This document shows positions 23,527 through 37,972 of a stretch of 64,000 nucleotides of DNA, in pieces (positions within the stretch are counted from its first letter, which is position 1; each line of letters opens with the position of its first letter). This DNA comes from Papiliotrema nemorosa (taxonomy: Eukaryota > Basidiomycota > Tremellomycetes > Tremellales > Rhynchogastremaceae). Location: assembly GCA_032158125.1 (NCBI GenBank), contig JASKOT010000001.1, positions 1 through 64,000 on the forward strand, in the 5' to 3' direction. The position numbers were made by a program, and so were the translations under genes. The notes below the pieces were generated by a model. The model worked only from the letters and a program-made list of their open reading frames with translations. It ran no database searches and was not told where the DNA came from.

Positions 23527-24870
23527 TACGCAAATTAACTGCAAATTTGGTGATTGGGGCGCTTGAGTTAGACCAATATATACCGTGCTCATATGCCATG
23601 TGGTCCAATAGGTGTTGTCCACCATTCATTCCGGACAGAATGGGTTCTGAGCTGTGTGCGCGAGGAAAGGCTGCTCACTCCCGGATACGAGCCTCTTGGC
23701 TAGGGGCGAAGATCGGGATATGTCCTGGTCCGCTACCGGTGAGGTCCGAACAGGCCGCGGCGGAGTCATCATGCGGAGCTTTCGACCTTGATGACTTGCT
23801 GCCAAGGTGGGTGGAACAACGAATCGAGGAGCGATCGACGCTGCGAGATTGTGGAGCGTTTGTTTGCTATGAGCTGTATGGCAGTGGCAATTCAGAAATT
23901 TGGCTGGGGGTCAAGTTCTGGATCTGGCGAGTGTTCACCTATGTTTCTCGCGCAATCTGATACTGACACTGCAGGTTGTCGCCGTCCTTCAACTGCTCCA
24001 GAGACTAGGCGCGTTTTCCTTTGGCTATAGATCGGTTACTGACTTCGCAAGGCGGTCCGAGAAAAGAACCCCACCATATGAAGCTGTACTCCCTTGGGTA
24101 GACTGATGGCATGGCAGACAGCTCGCCCGCGATTCTTGTGTGCAGCGGGTACAGCAGAATCGCTAGTACTCGTCGAAAATGCGGCCAATTTCCCATCAGG
24201 GTGCCACTCCGATGCCTACAGCGATGCCGACCGTCAGTGACTCACAATCTCATTTTTTCAAAGTCGCCTTGTTCGAGGGTAATCAAGCAGTCAAGCGATG
24301 TAGTTTATAGTTGTCAACTGTAGGCCCTTGGACGGTACAAGTGGTCTCAGTGTATCAGGCTACACAGTCGGTGGCAGTCTAGTCTCTTGCATGGTCTTCT
24401 AACAACTTTCAATCACCGTGCTTGCTCCCAAGCCCAGGCTCTTCGTCCTCTCGGTCGAGTCTGGTCTGTGACACTGACAGACACCTCAAAACGGGGATGC
24501 ACAGTTGAGATTCTTGAACAGGACAGCCTAGACGAAGGTGGCGCCGCATGTGTGGGGTCTGAAGACCGGTCCCCGGTGGATCACAGTGGTCCAGGAGCGG
24601 AAGGGGAAAGGGGTGTAAAAGGGGGCAAAGAACTCTCCCTCTTGAGGAGGCCGGGAGTGGGGTCACGAGATCTTCGATACCAGCGAGTCGCTGCGAAGCC
24701 CGGAGCCCTGGCTGCAGAGGTCATACGGTAGAGACAGGAGTCGAGCGCAGGAATTGTCGCCCCGATTGTACCTTCCAGAGTGCCACCTCGAGATTGCGTA
24801 ACTCGAGACGCGTTTCAGCTGGACCGTCAACACTCTTTCGACACTTGTCCACCTGGCATTGACATCCATC
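23527..24870. other. Gene-poor gap upstream of myosin light chain
   Basis: Apart from one doubtful plus-strand ORF (23640-23960) I recognise nothing here. Frames at 24387-24731 (+) and 24409-24666 (-) are open but have no domain, splice logic or start context that I can support. The stretch probably holds the promoter of the light chain gene. Confidence 0.4.
23640..23960 (+). CDS. Doubtful ORF, hypothetical
   Basis: From an ATG at 23640 the frame stays open for about 106 codons (MGSELCARGKAAHSRIRASW to WLGVKFWIWRVFTYVSRAI). A possible intron (about 23926-23973) would extend it with VVAVLQLLQRLGAFSFGYRS, a hydrophobic helix. No family is recognised. It lies in the only long gap of this part of the window, and no strong minus-strand frame competes. 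It may be chance. Confidence 0.2.
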   Translation: MGSELCARGKAAHSRIRASWLGAKIGICPGPLPVRSEQAAAESSCGAFDLDDLLPRWVEQRIEERSTLRDCGAFVCYELYGSGNSEIWLGVKFWIWRVFTYVSRAI

Positions 24871-25507
24871 ATGTCCAAGATGGCGACGCTTGGCCTAGGC
24901 CATGCATCCACAGCGCCAAAGAAATCCACGCACGGCAGGCGAGAACCCTCTGGCGGTGCCTTTACCATGTTTACCCCGCAACAGGTCAAACAATTCAAGG
25001 AAGCGTTCAACATGATTGATCAGGATGGAGACGGACGCGTCACGGATGCCGATCTTCGCATCATGCTGTCCAATCTAGGCAGGTAGATTTCACAAACGAT
25101 GCTGACCCCAGGCCAAACCCCTTCACCGAGCTTGATCAAGTCGCTCCTCTCGTCCCGCCCCGACACCTCTGCGGGTGTCAATTTTACGCAATTCTTGTCC
25201 ATGATGGGGGAGCATCTGCTCGAATTGGACCCAGAGCATGATCTCCTCGAGGCATTTGCATGCTTTGACGAAGGGGACAAGGGATGGGTGGATGTCAAGG
25301 AGATGAGAAAGTGGCTGAATGAACTCGGAGACCGGATGAACGAGCAAGAGGTAGGTGCACCAAGCGTCATGTCTGACCGATCAGATGGATCGATTGTTCA
25401 ACGGGCCATACACAGACCGCCAAGGGAGATTCAACTATGTGGAATGGGCGAAAGTGCTCCGCGTCAACGACGGAGAGCCTGAACGATCGGACAAGCTAGC
25501 ATTGTAA
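24871..25507 (+). CDS. Myosin II regulatory light chain (EF-hand, Rlc1-like)
   Basis: Light chain bound to the neck of type II myosin in the cytokinetic ring. The N-terminal extension has RREPSGGAFTMF, matching the position of the phosphorylated Ser/Thr in regulatory light chains. EF-hand 1 follows: FKEAFNMIDQDGDGRVTDAD, a full calcium-binding loop. LSNLG is joined to QTPSPSLI across an intron at 25079-25111 that starts GCAGGT (GC-AG); using the nearby GT at 25083 breaks the frame. EF-hands 2-4 have degenerate loops (FDEGDKGWVDVKEMRKWL; YTDRQGRFNYVEW). A second canonical intron joins NEQE to MDRLF. TAA at 25505-25507 is 31 nt from the APC1 stop. Confidence 0.88.
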
Positions 25508-25538
25508 CGAGGGTTGTATTTCATTTCACGACATGATG

Positions 25539-28500
25539 CTACGTCTTCCACGCTGCCATGGCACTCTCCATACTATCACTCCTCCACGAGGGCACATTGA
25601 TGGGCGTGTCTATCAGATCCGATTGCTCTCCGACGACTCGAAGGTACGCAGTAACGGCATCCCGCATCTGGAGGACATTTGCGCCGTCCTTGTCTCTCAT
25701 CCACTCCAACAGCGGCAGCGCGGGGACATTGTGCCGCGCCAGGTGGACAGCCAATTGCTCGGCATTCACCCACTTTCCCGTCCTCCAATAATCTGCCGAG
25801 ACAGACCCTGCCGACCTCCGCAGCAATGCCGAGATGAAGCTCCCTCGGATCCAAGGCGTCTGGCGCGCCGAGGGGAGGGCGTAGTGCCGGTCGAACAGAG
25901 TCGAGTAGAATGCCTTTAGGAAGGCCAATTGATGGATTGTCTCCACGTTTATGCACGAAGCGAGGAGAGAGAGGTAAATCGGTATCATCCTCTGCTTGTC
26001 GAGCGACACGCACTCGAGCAAGACGATACGGACCGCCTGGTCCAACAATGCGTTGCCCCCAAACCGCCTCGCCAGCGAGATGTGCTCAGCGTCTCCCGAG
26101 TGCGCCATCATCAGCTCGAGCACTTCCTCGATCTGGACCATGGCCGGAGCTGCGGGCGAGACCAGGTCATAGTTGAGATCCAGTCCGGTCATGGCTCCAG
26201 TCCGGATAAACATGCTCCGGTTGCCTCGCGGATCCGAGTCGTAGTCGAGATATCCCGCCTTGCGCTTGACGTATATGGTGCGCGTCTGGACCAGTGCATC
26301 ACGATCGCGCGTGTTGGACATGTCGTAGGTGATGGGCCAATATCGGGGCGAATCAATTTCGATCGACCGAAGCGTGTCAAACGGAGCGACGAGGGTGGGA
26401 GATATAAGTGACTGAGTTCTCTCCTGGCCTGCCTCGTCAGACTTTATCTTGACCGGCAGATAGACGGTTTCGCCCGTGTCGACGTCTCGAGCGACCAGAC
26501 ATCTCGGTTCTGCTGCCAATGCCCATAAATGTCGTAATGCTTGGGGATAGGCACGATTGTCGCCAGAGGTCGCACCGAAACGCGGGAAAAAGCTAATGGC
26601 AAGAGCGGCAATGGCCAGATTCGAATTGCCCAACGTGTGATACCCTCTGCCAAGGAAGAGCAGACCGAGGGCCATATGTGTCGCCATGTGGGTACCATAG
26701 TTGACCCCGGCTCCCTCTTGCGAGTGCGAAATTCTGAGCCTGCGTAGAATGCCCAATTCTCCTGTGCCCGACATGACCGCCGTCAGAGCTAGAGTCACCA
26801 CGTTGAGCGCCTGTCGAGCGGCGGACCGTCGAATGCTGCCTTCATAAGATATTGACTGCACTCCAGCAGCCTTGCTCAAGACGCCATAGATTTGCATGAG
26901 CGAATTGTGGGCAACTTCGCCGGCTGTCCCAGCGTATTTGAGCCCAATGGCAAAGCAGGCCCCTGCAACAATGTTCATGTAGGCGAGTTCAGCGTGGAGT
27001 TCCATGTGGGAGGTTTTCTTGTGATTTTGATGATGGATAAAGCTGGGAATCTGATTCTCTATCCAGCCCATCGATGGCGCAATGTCGTCCCACATGATGA
27101 GCGCCCGAGCGAAGACGCGCAAAAGTAGGGATTCAGGTCTGACGTGCTCGAGCGCAAACGCGCTCGAGGGGATGTCAAGCATGTCGGCAATATCACTGCG
27201 ATTCGACTTGAGATACATGAGGCCCAGAGCCAACGTTGCGCCAGGCGCCGTCACGGTTGTGTCGATGGGTTCGTTTAATCCGCCGAGGATGCATGTGGAA
27301 AGTTTTGCAACGATCCTCCTATCCACCTCGCTCGTCCCTCCCCGAGCCAACATGATGAGCCCAAAAGCCATGCTAGCAGAAAACGAGTATGCCTCGGCAA
27401 AGTCGGCAAAATTGTCCACCCCGGGCATTTGTTTCCGGCCGACCTCGCTCAGTGCCACCTCGGCGATGCGAAGGGTCCTTGATCCAACATGGAGCAAACC
27501 AAGACCTACAAGCGAGGCGCACTGAACGATCGTCGAGGCGTTCAGCTCCATGGACCCGAGCGGCAACAGCGCGTGAGTGTGGAGAGACAGAATCTTGGTG
27601 AGGAGCAGGTCTCCACTGCCGGCGAAAGACGCGGCGAGACCGAGCAAGAGTCCCACGCTGGTAAAGTCGTGTCGAGGCTCGAGGTATGGAAACGCATGGT
27701 GCGTGGCGAGACGCCGCAATTGTCCCGTGAGACCCAGGCCTAACAGGAACCCGCCGTGCTCTGGATTGAGAGTTGAGGGTCGGTTTAGGACTATCCAGCT
27801 AGAGTCTATGCCCTTGGAATCGGGCGAAATTGACATTGCCGTTGCCACGCCATTGTGGAAGCATGGCCAGTCGGCATGGTCTGGGGAGATTTGCGCCGGA
27901 AGCGTCTGGTTGCCGGGTACGACCTTGACAGTGAGTTCGATGAGGGGAATGTCGAATGTATCGGTCAACGCTGCTCGACGTGTGGCGTAATTGAATATCG
28001 CCTGACCGACCAAGATGGACAAGGTGCGAATGGCAATGGTGTTGACCATGCTCTGCTGATACGCCGCCATGTCAGAATCACTGAGGTCAGCAAGGTCGAA
28101 AGGGTTACTCACTTGGCATTTTTCTCCTTGGCGAGAATCGTCCGCGTTTGAATAGTCTGCATGACGCGTTCGACTTCTGCCAAACGTCGGTCGGAACCAA
28201 AGCGGACATGCGGCATGTTGATCTGGGGCTGCGACTTGGCCAAGGTGTGTGTTTGCACCTAGAGTCAGTCTTGTCCACGGTGGATGCCTCACAGATTTGA
28301 CTTTGTCCCGATTGGCGACAGGGCTTCCCGCCTGTGCTGCGAGATCGGATCGATTGACGAGGTGAAACATGTCCACTGTCCACGATTTCGATGGGTCCAC
28401 TTGGGCGATTCGAAGGATCTCGAGAATGGGCATGGCGATCCCTGAAGGGAGGTCGTGTATGTAGGCCATGTCGAGCTTTCTATCCGTCATGAAACGTACA

Positions 28501-30837
28501 GTCTGATCAACACGTTTCCGCAAGGAAGCCAGTGGCGACAGGTCGTCTGGGGAGACACCCAAGCAGTCGTATAGCGACGTGATGAGGAGGGTTGCTTGGC
28601 ATGGTATTGTGCGACCAAATTCAGAGATGTGAGGGTTTATGGTTTGTAGGGTGGGAAAGGTCTTGAGAGGGGTGTGGAGACGCCGCGCAAGATGAGCCAC
28701 AATGTCGGGAGGGGAAATGTATGTATCGAGCATGGAGGTATCGCAGCCGGGCCGTGACATTTCGATCATGTCTTGGGGTACGAGCCGAAGCCAGTAGTCT
28801 AGCCAGTCTCTCCGTCCGACTGCTGCTGCGAGTTCTTGAACTAGACTCGCGACAAGGTCCAGATCAGAACGCTTGCTTTGAGACAAGCGGCAATCTTGCG
28901 CCACAAGGTGGAGAGCGAGGAGGATCGGAACGGCCGCTTTCGAAGTCGTGGCCGGTGCATTGCGCTTGGGTATGGCAGACTCGACTTTAGAGGCGAGCCG
29001 TCGGGCTATCGAATCTCGCCTGGGAGGCGGATGGCATTCCAAGCCTACTCGAGCGCGGATCGTGTTGTGAAAAGAGGGCCAGTCTGCTCCGACCAGTTGC
29101 CTTTTCATGTCAAAGACATCTTGAGGCGGTAGCAAGGTGGAAATGGCTTCAAAGCATTGTCGGACCAGTCGGTCTTGCAATCTGTAGTCCATCGATACTT
29201 GTGTGCAATCCCCATCGGCGAATCTAACGGTGAACCGACTCGCAATGGGATCGGTGATGCCGGTGATTTGTCGGGAATGTCTCTCTGCCATGTTCAACGT
29301 CGTAGCCAAATGCTGTGATAGTGCCTCGCTCATCGTCGAGAGGTCAATGGGGATGATTCGATTCGCCGAAGTGATCAAGTGAAGTTTGTCGGCTAGGACG
29401 ACCGTGTCGTGTATTTGGTGCCTGGTCGAGATGATTGGGATTGCCGCCTCGCAGGGCATCGTAAGCGGATCGCTAATGTTCCATCGAGTCGCGCGGCAGA
29501 CTGCAAAGACGTAGAGTGTGGAGGAAAAGTGAAGATTGATGTGGAGCGAGTCTGGGAGTTGGTCCGAAATGAATGCAGAGATTGACTCGGCTCGTCTATG
29601 GTCAGCTATGCCGTGTTGCAACTCACTCGGAAAGTTTCCAGCTCCAGATACGCTCCAATACGACCTCGCTGCGAGGCTTTTGCTGCTCCCGCTCCAATCC
29701 CATCAACATGGTCGTCTCTCGGAGATCCTTTTCTGCCGCTCCAGATAGCGCAGGGCGGAGAAAGCTCGACTCTCGCCTATCAGAGACCACTGACATTCTG
29801 CCTTTGCCCTGCTTTGATCCTGTCGGAGCGGAAGGCAGAGTGGGAGGGTCCAATGCCGCTTGTAGCTCTCCTGTTGACCCCAGCTGAGACTCGACTTGAC
29901 CCCCTCGAGAAATGCGCGGTCCTCGACGGGTTCGATCCATTGCTTCGGCGTTGAGAGTGGATATACGTCGTTCCCCCGGAGTGAAGGCTGATCCGGTGCG
30001 GTGCAGAGAGGGGCGGGCTGCTGGAGCATTCAAGGGTAGCGCCAACAGTTCATGGGGTCGCAAATGGGGTGTGCAAGTGATAAGCGGTATGATGTGTTGT
30101 ATGTGGAATATCACCTCATTGGCATGCGGGTCGTACATGATGACAAAGGGGTAAGGGTCATGGGAGACGAGGAGGGTGTCCCAGGCGGTGTCGATGTGTT
30201 CCTCGGCGGGACCGATGCCTTGTACCACCTCTTTGAGCTCTTCAAACGGGTCGGAAAGGGTGAACAGGAGGGGGATGTTGTCGGTATCCTCGAAAAGATT
30301 GGGCTCGCGGTCCATCCGCCGTTGGAGTAGCACACCGCTGGACAGGGGAAACGCCTTGCCAATGACGAACGGGACGTGGACAGTGTGCGACTCGCCAGAT
30401 GGATAGTACACGATGGCCCGGGAAGAGAGACAGATCATGACGGTCCTTGTGAGGGTCGCCGAGGAGGAAGACGAACGGGCAGGGGGTTCTGACCAAGACG
30501 CATGCCGAGAAGAGTGGAATGGACCAAAGGTATCGTCGCCAACGTCGAGTGTGACGGTGTGGTCGGGCGAGCTCGAGCTTGAGAAACAAACGAATCCAGC
30601 CCATGATACACCGTCTCCTTGTTGCGTCTCATAGGTCCATCTCCTGTACACTTCTGCTCCTCGACTCCAAATGACCGTCGAGCCATAGTAGATGATCTCA
30701 TCCTCGACGCCCTCGGGGCCTACGTCTACCGATCGACCCACAGGCGCAGTCGAAGACGATGCATGGCAGTCTCGCTCATGTACGAGCAGTCCTGGGGATG
30801 TGACAGGGCCAATGGGTTTTGCTCTGAGCGTGGTCAT
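25539..30837 (-). CDS. APC1: Anaphase-promoting complex subunit 1
   Basis: Largest scaffold subunit of the APC/C E3 ligase. The N-terminus (MTTLRAKPIGPVTSPGLL, then EDEIIYYGSTVIWSRGAEVYR) is a beta-propeller entry typical of Apc1. An intron near 29590-29622 joins WKLSE to the long second part. The middle carries LRIAQVDPSKSW and the C-terminal PC (proteasome/cyclosome) repeats, for example TSVGLLLGLAASFAGSGD, IVQCASLVGLGLLHVGS, MALGLLFLGRGYHTLG and LAISFFPRFG. The frame ends MAAWKT before TAG at 25539-25541. About 1700 aa with few introns (seen near 26450, 28110 and 28270). An in-frame ATG-like position further upstream (to 30882) is possible, but the TTLRAKPIG start is preferred. Confidence 0.92.
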
Positions 30838-30914
30838 GGTGTCATGATTGAGGGTTGAAGAACACGACGCGTCGAGAAACATTACAAAAAGAGTACAAAA
30901 ATAATAATCCTACA

Positions 30915-33618
<2,704 letters not shown>

Positions 33619-33848
33619 GTCGACGAGGGACGTGAAGATAAGGCTGTGTCCAGTGGCGGGAGTGGGTGTTGTGGTGTTCTTGGGGCGAGAGGAGGTCAAG
33701 GGGGACCCGTAGATTGGGAAGGGGGTCCAGCGGGCGATCTATCTGGGGACAGAGTGTACTGGCCAAGGATAGAAGGTTGAGATGATCACCAAGAGTGACC
33801 CGATGGGAGAGGAAAGAGGTCGACGCGCGTACTGGCCGTAACCGGTGA

Positions 33849-33867
33849 GGGGGGGGGGGGGGGGGGG
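33849..33867 (+). repeat. Poly-G tract (G19)
   Basis: Nineteen consecutive G residues on the plus strand, about 230 nt upstream of the NBR1 start (33618) and 450 nt upstream of the PSP1-domain gene. Such a run can form a G-quadruplex, and its length is prone to vary or to be miscounted in sequencing. Confidence 0.9.
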
Positions 33868-33887
33868 AGATTGCCACCCAGCGAAAC

Positions 33888-33895
33888 CACGTGAC
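33888..33895. promoter_or_regulatory. CACGTGAC box upstream of NBR1
   Basis: CACGTG followed by AC, close to the TFEB/CLEAR-type E-box that marks lysosome and autophagy genes in animals. It lies 270 nt upstream of the NBR1 start codon. The link to NBR1 is inference; bHLH factors such as Cbf1 could equally bind. Confidence 0.25.
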
Positions 33896-34316
33896 ATCCG
33901 TGAGTGCCCCAGATTGTGGCATCGTGGAGGGGGGCACCCTCTGAGCCCCGTTCCAGGTGATACCCACGCCATGCATGCAGGTGTCGTCCATGACCCTCCA
34001 GCACATTCTCCTTCAACCACTCCTGACACCTCGTTCGGATCGACGGTCGAGGGGTGTCGAGTGATCGAATCGCCGCTTTGGATTTAGCCGGGGAAGCAAG
34101 ACCCTGTGACCTTTTGAACCATCCACTCCATCCCCCTTGCCCCTCTCTCATCCGACCTACCTCCCAAGCACCCCTCTTTCATCTCTCTACGTATAGATCC
34201 ACCTAGACTCGCCATCATAGACTAGATCAGTAGAACTCACGACACCAGACGGACCATAGCAACTCCCCTTTTTTCCCCTCCCACCACAGATCCCACACCC
34301 ACCACGCCCCTCCACC

Positions 34317-36343
34317 ATGTCGCAGCAGCTCAACCCGGATCCCATACCCCCCTTTCGTCCGGCTCCCATCCGCTCAGCGACGACGGGTGCCAATCCCTAC
34401 TTTAAATCCCGAGCGGCGTCTCAACCTGCAGGCGAGCGATCACCGGCTCCACCGGGATTGAGCGGATCTCAACCCGACTCTGGACGAGGCTCACCGGCGG
34501 GTATGTTTGGCGTGATCGGCGGAAGCAGGACACCGAGTCGCTTTGGCCCCCTACCTCCGGGGACGGCGACACGAGCAAACAGCTTTTCCGCGGGGGAGAT
34601 GAGGGATACCAAGGTGGGCTTCATAGAGGACCAATCGACTGACGGTAGCCTGTCACCAGAACACTCTCTAGCCATATCGAAGAGCATCCATCTAGATCCA
34701 CCTCTCCCTTTCCCACATTCTCTCCCTCTTCATCCGTGTCCACGTCCCCGACCAGCCACTTGCCCATGCCGCTGCCCAATTCTCCACCCAGACCTGGTGC
34801 CAATACATCTCGCTCGAGATCTCAGTCACTCGCAGTCGGCGCGCGACCTATCGGGAGAGGATGGATGACAAGCTTGGACCAGACGAATGCGTTTCCCAGG
34901 TCTTTTGATCCAGGTTGGGACGAAGGAAGCAACATGTCGCCATTCACGCGTAATGTCTCCACCATGGGCCAGTTTACCTCTCCGCTGCCTAGACTCTACT
35001 CGACTTGGGGGTCGGCACCAGACGGACAGGCACTGTCTACCTCGGTCGCTCGGGCGTTTGTCCAACCTCCCATCATGGGCGGGTTTGACCAGAATGGCTC
35101 GAGATCGGGCAGCTCGAGTCGTCGACATTCAGTATCCGTCGTCGGTCGCAGAGACTTGTTTGCAGAGGGAATGGGCTTTGGCATGACATCCCCACCGGGA
35201 CGCGGGATTGGGCCTCTGGGTTTCACAGACGAAGAACTGCTGCCAGAGCAGCTGGGCAACGCATTGAATCTAGAGATTGACCAGAGTAGGAAACGCGGTG
35301 TGGAAATTGAGGTGGGTAGGATGCCAAGGTTTGAGCCAGAGCAGTATAGAAGTGCGCCACCTCGACCAGGACCGATCGGTGCGCCCTATGGACCGCCGCG
35401 ACCGTATCCCGGTGCGACGGGGTACCCGACATTTAATCCGTACCCAGCTCGACCTCCCATGCCGCAACCTTACATGCAGGGCTCTCCCCCCTCGCCCTCC
35501 TTTTCGTCGCTTTCCCTATCCGATTTGGGTCGAGGACTGCCGCTGGCCACGCTCGCACCTACCACGCCGCTGTATATCGTCACGTTTAAAGCCGGTCGAC
35601 GGGATGTGTACTATTGTCCAGACCCCACATTGCTCATCTCCAATGGCGATCGAGTGATTGTAGAGGCCGATCGAGGGAGTGATCTAGGAACGGTGGTGTA
35701 TGACCAGCTCACCCCGATTGACGTGAGAGAATGGCAGGAAAAGCAAGCAACGGCGGCATTGTTGAGCGGTGCCAGGGAGCACCAGCCGCCTGGTATGGCC
35801 GTTTTGGGACGACCTTACCAAGGACCACGCGTGACTGGGGGTGAATTGGCAGGAGCCGACTTGTCCACCTTGCTTGGGGGTGTTGGAGGTGGTCAGATGG
35901 ATAGTCCCATGGGGAGTACTACTCAAGGGCGTGGGCCGTTGGCCAAGGAGATTATGCCCAAGAGAATCTTTGCCAAGTCGTCTCAAGGTCCTGAAGAGCA
36001 GCAGTGGGTCTTGTCTGGGGTGTTGACTGATCCTAGGCGAATGATGGAAAAGTTGCGAGACGAGCAAGAGGCGTTGGTGATTTGTCGGGAAAAGGCGGCG
36101 CAACGAGGGATGCCCATGCAGATTGTGGACGCAGAGTACCAATGGTGCGTCCACGCGTTGATCAGGACTGATATTAGGGACCGACGCAAGTTGACATTTT
36201 ATTTCAAGGCAGACAAGAGGATCGACTTTAGGGACTTGACCAAGGAGAACTTTCGGATCTTCAAGTCGAGAATATGGATGGCCATGGTGCCGAAAGATGG
36301 TGCGTGGGGAGGTGAGCGATGCTAACGTGTAGATCCGAGATAA
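34317..36343 (+). CDS. PSP1 C-terminal domain protein
   Basis: Cytoplasmic protein of the fungal Psp1/YLR177W group; molecular role poorly known. The start MSQQLNPDPIPPFRPAPIRS opens a long Ser/Pro-rich, probably disordered N-terminus. An intron at 34645-34682 (38 nt, phase 1) joins IEDQSTD to a second exon starting EHPSRSTSPF. The PSP1 domain is at the C-terminus: PLYIVTFKAGRRDVYYC, VIVEADRGSDLGTVVYD, then KEIMPKRIFAKSS, QALVICREKAAQRG, MQIVDAEYQW, KLTFYFKADKRIDFRDL and FKSRIWMAMV. The last coding bases are probably joined by an intron (GTGCGT to GTGTAG, with CTAAC before the AG), ending KDDPR and TAA at 36341-36343; without it the stop is at 36325. Confidence 0.88.
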
Positions 36344-36390
36344 GTATATAGCTGTTTTAATATGAATTTTTGTGTCATTCAACCTTGCTC

Positions 36391-37799
36391 ATGATCCCGT
36401 CTGCTAGTGAACCCTTCGGCCTGCTCCAGCCGCTGCATAGGCATATAGTCGACACTGCGACGTCGCTGACATGGTCCAACTGGCCCATGCTGTTCATCTT
36501 CCCGTTGATGCCTCTGGGAGTGTTGTGCTTTTTGGTCGAGATGCCCGGAACCCGAGTATATCGTCTACCCTTGGGGCTACTCGGTGTAGCCATGCTGGTC
36601 CACGCCATGATGTCGTTTCGCTTTGATGGTGGGTCGACCTGCAGCAAGGCTGACCTTAGGTGTCGAATATAATGCATTCAACAATGGCACGGGGATTGCA
36701 GGGATGCATCTGGCAGCAAAGTATGTCGAATTCGCATTGATCCAGGGGCCCATCATCGACCCGTACATTTCACGAGGACGATCGAGGTACCTAGCAGCGG
36801 TCGATCTCGCCATCAACTCTCGGATGGTGGGCTTGGGACGGATGCAGCGGGGTGGGAATAAACCTGGGACCGAGGATGGAGGCGTGCAAGTGGACGGTCG
36901 GGTGATTCCCCATCACAAGGAGCGATGGTTGCCTTTTACCCACCGTCATCGGACTCGTCTCCAATCGGTCCGTCGACATGTCACCCACGCGTTGGTGCAC
37001 TATGTGGTGTTTGATACCATTCTCGCATTCATGTGGAACTTTGGCGCATCGACCATTGCAGACGCTCGAGGCGTCCCGAGCGCTGTGGAGACGTTTCTCG
37101 ACACGACACGTTTTGTGCTCTTTCCAAGGTTTGGTGCTGTTCCGGTACCGACCTTGATCGTCGAGGTGATTGTGGAGCTGTCTCTCGGTGCAGGGATCTG
37201 GCAGGGGATCTCCATGGGTTATCACAGTTTTGCCGCACTGGCTGTCGGGTCGTGTCTTTGGGAAGTGGAAAGCTGGGAGGTGGATATATTCGATGCACCG
37301 TGGAAGGCAGACAGTCTGCTGGATATGTGGGGTCGACGATGGCACCAGTTGTTTCGAGTGGGTCAATTGGCGGGTTTGAGCTCATACATAGCATCATTTT
37401 TTACTCTACTCGACATTGCTGCTCAGGACGCTACGACTCCCGACGACCCCTCCTTTTGTCTTGCCCCTGATCTTTTTCTTTTCCGGCGCGCTGCATGGGC
37501 TGGGGCAGATTGCCATGTCACCCGTGCCCAGCCCGTCACGACTGGCCTTTTTCTTTGTGCTGTCGGGTTTGGGTGGGGCGATCGAGGCGACCTTTCACAA
37601 GGTGACCGGGAGGAGGGTGAGGGGGAAGTGGGGGAGAATCTGGACCTGGGGATGGTTCTTGTACACGGGCCGCTGGGCTGCGAGGACTTGGCTGGATGGT
37701 GGGATCGGTGGCAGTCGGCTGTTGCCGTTGGATCTGGGTTGGAGACTGGGACCTCGAGTGGTGGAATGGACCACGAGGTGGGTCTTTGATACCCAGTAG
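36391..37799 (+). CDS. MBOAT/wax-synthase-like membrane O-acyltransferase
   Basis: Multi-pass membrane acyltransferase of the wax synthase-like group common in basidiomycete terpenoid and lipid pathways. The start MIPSASEPFGLLQPLHRHIV is followed by several hydrophobic helices (WPMLFIFPLMPLGVLCFLV). A short intron joins FRFD to GVEYNAFNNG. The central part has HYVVFDTILAFMWNFG and a conserved SLLDMWGRRWHQLFR. An intron of 34 nt then joins HHFLLYSTLLLRTLRLP and the catalytic-histidine segment FFFSGALHGLG. The end is WTTRWVFDTQ, TAG 37797-37799. About 440 aa. The acyl acceptor cannot be told from sequence. It sits between the PSP1 and VPS10 genes, all on the plus strand, with no biosynthetic cluster around it. 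Confidence 0.83.
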
Positions 37800-37972
37800 T
37801 CCCTGTGCGGTTGTTCATGATTGACGAGCTTTTATGATGCATGAGATGGGGCGCGCGAGGATCCAACCGCAGTGTACTCGTACCCGACCGCAGTGACAGA
37901 CGTGACACGGGGCTCCTTTATCCTCTTGGTTCTTTGTTCCACCCATATACATCGGGTGATTTGTTGACCATC

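Larger units (their letters stand above)
33619..34316. other. Divergent intergenic region NBR1/PSP1-domain gene
   Basis: 698 nt with no supported gene. It contains a run of 19 G (33849-33867), a CACGTGAC box (33888-33895) and a pyrimidine-rich leader just before the ATG at 34317. Minus-strand frames crossing it are broken by the G run and lack family likeness. Confidence 0.5.

Noticed and set aside
24387..24731. Plus-strand ORF of 114 codons upstream of the myosin light chain
   Set aside because: No family, low-complexity charged composition, and it runs into the promoter of the light chain gene.
35684..36382. Open frame of 232 codons on the minus strand
   Set aside because: Antisense to the PSP1 domain, no family likeness.
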